This document shows, in pieces, positions 57,565-64,000 of a stretch of DNA of 64,000 nt; position 1 is the first letter of the stretch, and the number at the start of each line of letters is the position of its first letter. The notes under the pieces were generated by a model, which did no database searches, was not told the origin of the DNA, and worked only from the letters and a program-made list of their open reading frames with translations. A program made the translations under genes and the position numbers. Source of the stretch: Malus domestica (taxonomy: Eukaryota > Streptophyta > Magnoliopsida > Rosales > Rosaceae); NCBI RefSeq assembly GCF_042453785.1, contig NC_091676.1:1371501-1435500 (forward strand), given 5' to 3'.

Positions 57565-60500
57565 ATGGCTGCTCTGCTATTCTTCTTCCTATTGGCGGTG
57601 TCTGCAGTTTCTGCTGAAGAAGGTAAGCTTTTATGCTTTTCTGCACATATGTTTTAGCAACTCTTTAAAAACTTAAGCTTTCATTTGTCAATAATCTTTA
57701 TTTTTGGATGCCTGCATTGTGTTCTATGAGTTCCTATAATCCAAAGACCCTTCCTTTCTTCTTGAAGTTCCATTTTTTTGGCGCTTTGATGCGTTTCCTA
57801 TGTGGGTTTTTGCCTCCTTTTTTCTGGGTCTTTTTTAAATTTGTTCAAATGATTAGTAGTTTTTTTGCTAATTAATCGGCAAAGTCATTGACTTTATTGT
57901 GACTGATTTGATTTGATTTGAAGTTTCAATCTCTGCTGCACTTAAACCATGTTCTTCAAGAAAAATGCAGACCTGGAGAAAAGGTGTGTGTGAGAGAGTG
58001 GGAGAGTGGGTGCATTCAGCTGATTGGGGGGGGGGTTTCTGAGAGAAAATCTTTCCCTTGTTGAAAGTTTCCGATCTGTCGTCGGCTTTTCAATTTGCGT
58101 CCCAACTGGTCCAGCTCATTTGGCAGTCTTTTGAGCTCTAAAACCCCATTCTAATACAAATGGGAAATAATTCGTGGGACCAAAATAGCCTTGTTGGAGA
58201 TGGAAAGGATAGTGTTAAGACTTCAATGAACTGGGGTCCTGCAAAATCCGCTTCGGAGGGTATTGTTGTCATATTAGTTTGAGGAGGATAGCATGTGCTG
58301 TAGTTGGTCTTATATTATATGCATAAGCCCATCACTTCTCTCAGCTGCTTCACACTGAATTTATATAAGAGGCATTTTAGAATGATAAAACTAGATTAAG
58401 CAGGCAGTGTTCTACTTGCACTAATTAATATGGTTTCGTACTCCATATATTTATCGATATAAGATATATTTGTATCTGTGAATCTATAAAACAACCTAGA
58501 TTCTTAATGTTTTGAGTGAATTCTTATTTTAATCAAACGATGTTTGTCAACCACAAGGAATCTGTAATGGTTATAATAGGATTAGTTTTGGTTATGCCCA
58601 TTGTATCAATGATTACAAGCTTGTCAAGATTGCTTATGGATACATGCTACATGTGTTTTCATTGAAAAACAATTAACGGCAAAACATTCAAGATTTTCCT
58701 TGCAAACATCTTCTGAATGATAATGGAACATATCTCAATGGTGCTATGCACTGGTTATGCGGGCCCATCGGAGTTGGCACCACCGGTTTCTATCACAGAT
58801 TATCAGAGATTTACGACTGGTGTTTTGGGAGGGTGCATTTGTTTACTATTCCACAGCATCGGCACTATCAAGCAATACTGGTTTTGGATTATGAAAGATT
58901 ATAATGTGAAGGAGTCTTGGACTAGGATTTTGATAACCCCACTCATACGTTTCTCTACAGCCATTGGGTTACTGGAAGAATGGCAAGATATTACTGGTGA
59001 GAGATAGCAGGGAATTACTTCTGTACAACACGAAGGATGGTAATGAAGGCCTAACTAGAGTTGGTCCTAACAAGGTGACGAGGGCCAATTAAGCTAACAA
59101 TCTCGAGATGATTGTACATGTCAGATTTATGAGTGATACTGTCTGTTCTATATGCATGATGAAGTTAATCTGAAGATGGAAGAGATTTTAATCGCAGGCT
59201 TTTTTCTTTTCTAATCTAGCACTCGTTGTTAATGTTTTGCAGATGCTGTAATTGGTGTAAACCTCGGTACAGACGTCTCTGATATGCCTAGCCCAACTCA
59301 AGTGATGGCACTTCTTAAAGCTCAAAATATTCGACATATCAGACTCTATGATGCAGACAGAGCCATGCTCCTCGCTCTTGCAAACACAGGCATCCAAGTG
59401 ACTATTTCGGTTCCTAATGAACAGCTCCTTGGGATTGGCCAATCCAATGCCACTGCTGCCAACTGGGTTGCTCGCAATGTGATAGCCCATGTCCCTGCCA
59501 CCAACATCACTGCTATAGCTGTTGGATCTGAAGTCCTTAGTGCCCTCCCAAATGCTGCTCCAGTCCTAGTTTCTGCCCTGAAATTCATTCACTCTGCACT
59601 TGTTGCGTCTAACCTTGACCGCCAAATTAAAGTCTCTACTCCGCACTCTTCCTCCATTATTCTCGACTCCTTTCCACCATCCCAAGCCTTTTTCAATCGC
59701 TCGTGGGATCCAGTCATGGTTCCCTTGCTCAAGTTCTTGCAGTCTACTGATTCATATCTCATGCTCAACATCTACCCGTATTTTGATTACATGCGCTCCA
59801 ACGGTGTAATCCCCTTGGACTATGCACTTTTCCGCCCTCTTCCTCCGAACAAGGAAGCTGTGGATGCTAATACACTGCTACATTATACTAATGTATTCGA
59901 TGCTATTGTTGACGCAGCGTATTTTGCAATGTCCTATCTAAACATCACTAATATCCCCATTGTAGTGACCGAGTCAGGTTGGCCCTCCAAGGGTGACTCA
60001 TCAGAGCCAGATGCCACACTTGACAATGCCAACACTTACAACAGTAACTTAATTAGGCATGTGCTTAACAACACGGGGACTCCTAAGCATCCTGGGATTG
60101 CTGTTAGCACTTATATTTATGAGCTCTACAATGAGGATTTGAGACCTGGGTCTGTCTCTGAAAAGAATTGGGGGCTCTTTAATGCAGATGGAGTGCCGGT
60201 TTATACCTTGCACTTAACAGGTGCTGGAACCGTGTTGTCAAATGACACAACGAACCAAACCTTTTGTGTTGCGAAGGAGGGTTCCGACAAAAAGATGCTA
60301 CAGGCAGGCTTGGATTGGGCTTGTGGGCCAGGGAAAGTTGATTGCTCGCCTTTGCTGCAGGGTCAACCATGTTATGAACCGGATAATGTGCTCACACACG
60401 CAACATATGCTTTCAATGCATATTTTCAGCGGATGGCCAAGGCTCCTGGAACTTGTGATTTCAAAGGGGTGGCTACTGTTACTACCACAGACCCAAGTAT

Positions 60501-60998
60501 GGAATCATGACATGTTTATTTGCATCGTGGTTTCGTGTATTACAGACTAGCTTGTGAGCATTGATAAAACTTAAGTAGTGAAGACTGCATAAAGTCAAAA
60601 ACGAAAAATTTTGGTTTACGGCACTACCAATGTGTTATAATATGCTCTTTTGTTGGTGCAAATCTTGCTTTGTTACTGATAATATTTCATTGCCAACTCT
60701 TGCAGGTCACGGATCTTGTATATTTCCAGGAAGGTACGAGTTACAACTCTCTCATCTTATTACGATCATAATTTAACTTCCAAGAGACTGTTTGGAATAA
60801 CCTAATGAAACCCTTTGTTTCCTTTTTTTACTTGAATGCAGTGGCAGAAGAAATAGCAGTTCCACCAACGGAACATCACTGGCACCATCTTCTAATTCCA
60901 CAACTTCCGGGTGCCTTTCACAATTTTTCTACACTGGCGGTTCCTTCACAAGCTCTGTGATCATCGGTTTCTTAGTTCTGAGTGCAGTTCTGTTGTAG
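57565..60998 (+). CDS. GPI-anchored beta-1,3-glucanase (GH17 with X8/CBM43)
   Basis: Four exons, 57565-57622, 59243-60496, 60706-60733 and 60842-60998, 498 aa. Family enzymes hydrolyse beta-1,3-glucan (callose). The order is a signal peptide (about 1-17), a GH17 barrel (about 21-340) with general acid E116 in VGSEVL and nucleophile E263 in VVTESGWPS, an X8 carbohydrate-binding domain (about 357-442; CVAKEG, LDWACG, CSPL, QPCYEPDN, CDFKG), a Ser/Thr-rich linker and a hydrophobic C terminus (about 478-498) for a GPI anchor. Exon 1 codes only the signal peptide, as usual in this family. Intron 1 (1.6 kb) holds an F-box pseudogene fragment. It is most like Arabidopsis glucan endo-1,3-beta-glucosidase 3 from memory; some relatives act at plasmodesmata. 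Confidence 0.96.
58565..59080 (+). pseudogene. F-box protein fragment (FBA domain) in the glucanase intron
   Basis: Translation of shifting frames gives pieces of an F-box-associated domain: INDYKLVKIAYGYMLHVFSL, then GTYLNGAMHWL, RHYQAILVLDY, then in another frame WFWIMKDYNVKESWTRI and in a third RELLLYNTKDG. The order matches the family (…DDYKLV…LNGALHWL…WVMKEYGVKESWT…LLLYN). There are stops (for example after FSLKNN near 58674) and at least two frame changes, and no F-box itself. It is a dead, 5'-truncated fragment spliced out with intron 1. Confidence 0.8.
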
Positions 60999-61776
60999 AA
61001 CATGATGAATTTGTATTTCCTGCGAAACTCCTTTGATGGAAAGGAAACATTTTTTAGAGACTCCGTTAGGCACCTGTTGGGAAACTTGCAGCAATACCCA
61101 ATTTTGTACCCTCCCAGGAGGAATTAGGGGGTGGCAAGCTTCGATTTGAACATATAGGCAGCAGCAAATAGGAGTTGAAAGGTGAGTACCTGTCCATTGG
61201 AATTTGTTGAAACAAATCGGAAGGGGGAGAGCATTTAGGATTGTTTTCTGCACCTATCTTGTTTGCGTAAATCTGGTTTTCGCTGACGGTTGTATTCTTT
61301 TGGTCTAGACTTTGATCTGTCCATTTACTCAGCTTGACGAATTCAAGATGTATGATCTTCGTGTAAATCTGCCTGCTTTCTTTCAATCCGACCGACTTTT
61401 CTTTCGTAAGATTTTGCCAGTATTAATTTCAACTACTGAACAGAAGCAAATGCAAATCTACGATGAACTTTGCATAACAAACGTACAAAACGAACCCGGT
61501 GGATCGAGAAGAACAGTATTTGCTGCCGGTGTGTTACGAATTGGGTTTTTGAGATTACAACTGATGAGCAGGTTTTTGCAATACATTGATAACATGACAT
61601 GAATTTACAACGTTTTCACTGCAACAGATGAAACGAATATTTCACGTACACGGAACACAGAGTGTCTGCAACTCCTCATGAGAAAATACAACTCATTAGT
61701 GCTTTTAGTATACAGCGGAAAATCATAATATCGTCACACGTACGAGCAACGATAAATAAAAAATTGACGGACGTTG
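60999..61776. other. Convergent 3' flanks of glucanase and dynein light chain
   Basis: 780 bases between two stop codons facing each other. Presumably two 3' UTRs; no gene recognised. Confidence 0.6.
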
Positions 61777-62819
61777 TCAATGGTCCAAAGGCTCGACGGC
61801 TGTTTTGAAGAGAAGAACGTAAACCTTGTCGATCGAAAAATACAAGAAGCCGCCAGTGGAATGTGTCACGTACGAACCGAAGCTAGTTCCAACAATGCAG
61901 TGCCAAGCCGGACCATACGATGAATCGAAATCCTGTCAAGAAATACAAAAACAACATTGTGAACTCTCTATACAAACCAAAGCTAGTTCCCACAATTTCA
62001 ATGCTGCATGTTTCACCACATCATTACAATCTCAGAGCATCAAAAGTTACAGCATAAAAACAGAAAATCTGGTGTCACAGTAGTTTCCCAATCGGGTGAC
62101 GAACAAGGTAGCTAAAATTGCATTCCCGTGCGACCCGCCTCTTTAAATTGACGCATAAATGCAATGGTGTTTTTTGAACAGCAAATTCAAGCTGAAAAAT
62201 TGATTGTGAAGTTCGAATTTATCGAGAAGTCTCAGATAATGAAAATTTTCTGGAGAAGCACTTCCGAATGCTTCTTCAGGAAGCACTTGAATAACAAAAA
62301 TTTCAATGTTTATAATGGAAGCACTTGTAGTAGAAGCGCTCATGAGTAGGAGCGGTTCCTACAAAAGCAATCCCAAACGAGAAGATTTTTGGTCCCCATA
62401 TGATCAATTACTCAAAACACTTGTACAATACAATCAGCATTGCAAGCATGCCATTGCCATTTGCCACTACAAACCCACAGCATCGAAACCCAGTAAGAAA
62501 AAGCAAACCATAATATGATAAAGGCAAAAGATTTGACCTTTTTAAGTGCGAGAGCGAGGCCTTTGCTGTCGAGCTTCCCGGGCATGGCGTCGAGGTGTTC
62601 CCGCGCAGACCGAAAGGCGCGGTTTTGCAGAGTGATGGGCATGTCAGAGGCCCTGACTCGGACATTGAGGCTATCACGGTGATCTTGTTCCTCCACAGAT
62701 TTCTTCTTCTGTATCAAACTGCTAAGGAACTTGCTCCGCCTCTCCAGCTCCAGCTCTGCTCTCTCCATTTCTCTCTTCGCCGATGATAATTTCACGCTCA
62801 TATCAGTCAAAAAGTGCAT
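61777..62819 (-). CDS. Dynein light chain, LC8 type
   Basis: Two exons, 62819-62538 and 61932-61777, 145 aa. Residues about 1-55 are a charged, coiled-coil-like extension; the LC8 fold follows (about 56-143) with [28 protein letters not shown], then [40 protein letters not shown] and [12 protein letters not shown]8 proteins form dimers that bind short linear motifs; flowering plants lack dynein motors, so in plants they act as dimerising hubs. The intron donor is GTCAAAT, weak but GT. The start ATG (62819) could instead be M7 at 62801. A six-codon upstream frame overlaps the start (62824-62807). Confidence 0.94.
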
Positions 62820-64000
62820 TCCATGTGTTTGCGAGCAGTCCCCAAAGAAGAAAACGTTTAAAAAAAAAAGGAGAGAAGGAAGAGGGAACAGAGATCTCGA
62901 TTGCAATGTAATTTGGGTTATGTATTTGCTGTTGTTTGTCTTTCGAGGTAGGTGTAGTGGTGGACTGAGGAGTCAGCTTTTCCGTACTCCGATTAGTAGA
63001 AAGCTGCCGACCAAAACAAACGGCATTGCCTAATGACAAATGAGAAATGTTAAGTCAGACTCTCTACAAATCCTCTGACAGATTATGGTTTAACGTTAAT
63101 ATCTGTACTAATATTATAAAATATCGTGTCAAAGACATGAGGTAACAGAGAGTTCATGAATAATTCACTTTGAAAAAGTCTCATTATCATTTCTCATGCC
63201 AAATAATCGTTTGTTTGAGGTCTTTGAAGTAAAATTGTCTACAAGGATAGATTTTTTAGGGTGTTGTGAACACGGTCAGGTCAATTGGTTGGAAACTTGA
63301 CAATAAAAAAATTTCAACCAATTATATTATTACAGTTGGTGTTATTAGATCGTATTCCGGCACATTGAAAATTTGCTCATAGACTTATATTTCAATTAAT
63401 TAAGTACGTTTACCATATGCTTCAATTTAGTATTTACAATGTGAACGTAATTACATTGACAAGAAGGAATGTATTCAGCATCCAAAATTGAATTTTCCAA
63501 TTACAAAACCATATGTTTCAATGATTAGAATAATCTAGTATTTCTAAAGCAGAAGTATTTTTCACTCCAATCGATAATGAAGGGCCTCAATTTTTTCAGC
63601 AAACCCACGATAATTGCGGGGAAAAGGAGGAAACCACGATTGGGTCAGTCAGTGTCAGTGGATCCACCACATGAATTTCTTTAGGTGTTGACGTGACTGA
63701 TATTGCAAATGATTTTTATCAATTCCTGAGATTAATCAAATTCATCATTTTGATCTCTCACTTTCAAAATCAATCAATGTCAATTCTAACATTCACCACT
63801 GCACATCAATTTGGTTCTCCCGTTTAGATTTCATCAACTATTTCTATTAATTTGCATGGGGACCCACAAATCCAATAAAATGATAACACATGGATTACAC
63901 AAAATAAAGGTTTTTATCACAATTGGTCCCTGACATTCAATACCGCACATCAATTTAGTCCTTGAGTTTCAAAACTCAATAAATTTGGTCCTTGACTTTC
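62820..64000. other. Dynein light chain 5' flank and window edge
   Basis: Promoter side of the dynein gene, then AT-rich DNA. From about 63740 to 64000 phrases such as gcacatcaattt, ggtccctgac and tccttgactttc recur, typical of a plant DNA-transposon-type repeat that runs past the window. No gene seen. Confidence 0.5.

Noticed and set aside
58717-59007. Possible separate 96-residue gene
   Set aside because: It is one frame of a broken F-box fragment; the adjoining family pieces are in other frames with stops.
1-64000. CRISPR arrays, operons, rRNA and canonical tRNA genes
   Set aside because: Plant nuclear DNA; no spaced palindromic array, rRNA or complete tRNA cloverleaf was seen. The only tRNA-like sequence is the SINE promoter.

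Overview
The window is plant nuclear DNA. Genes carry many AT-rich GT-AG introns, the gene set is typical of a eudicot, and MITEs, a SINE, a LINE and an LTR derivative fill the spaces. The repeat families and gene style suggest a woody rosid, most likely Rosaceae (apple/pear group). That is my judgement from memory and was not tested by search. Exon limits below were placed by hand from reading frame, splice sites and family knowledge; every multi-exon model closes in frame.

Layout. 455-4949 (+) caleosin-type peroxygenase with introns enlarged by repeats. 5000-11300 intergenic DNA with a hAT-like MITE, a tRNA-type SINE, a TAA-flanked element and a Tourist-like MITE. 11481-13576 (+) plasmodesmata-located DUF26 protein. 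15972-22470 a complete-looking PIF/Harbinger DNA transposon with TAA duplications, a DDE transposase, a Myb/SANT-like gene and an unusual 2.4-kb CA-rich array in its 5' leader. 22818-23210 (+) intronless BAP31-like ER protein, its promoter abutted by the transposon. 25534-28447 (+) PUX2 (zinc finger, PUB, UBX). 28.4-33.5 kb repeats: two or three fold-back MITEs, a plastid clpP fragment, and an element with a purine-rich core. 33911-45271 (+) a JAZ3/TIFY6B-type jasmonate repressor whose Jas intron is swollen from about 0.47 kb to 8.8 kb by a LINE holding an LTR-type fossil. 47505-56183 (-) MED23 with 21 coding exons. 57565-60998 (+) GPI-anchored beta-1,3-glucanase with an X8 domain and an F-box pseudogene in intron 1. 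61777-62819 (-) LC8-type dynein light chain.

The host genes are unrelated single-copy-style genes rather than one pathway. From memory, dynein light chain, MED23 and caleosin are neighbours on Arabidopsis chromosome 1, and PDLP6, PUX2 and a beta-1,3-glucanase are neighbours on chromosome 2, so the window may preserve an ancestral block. PDLP and the GPI-anchored beta-1,3-glucanase both belong to families linked to plasmodesmata and callose.

The most noteworthy signals are the Harbinger element with its CA array and GGACT-rich ends, the enlarged Jas intron with a LINE 3' segment present twice, and two G-boxes just upstream of the TATA box of the JAZ gene.
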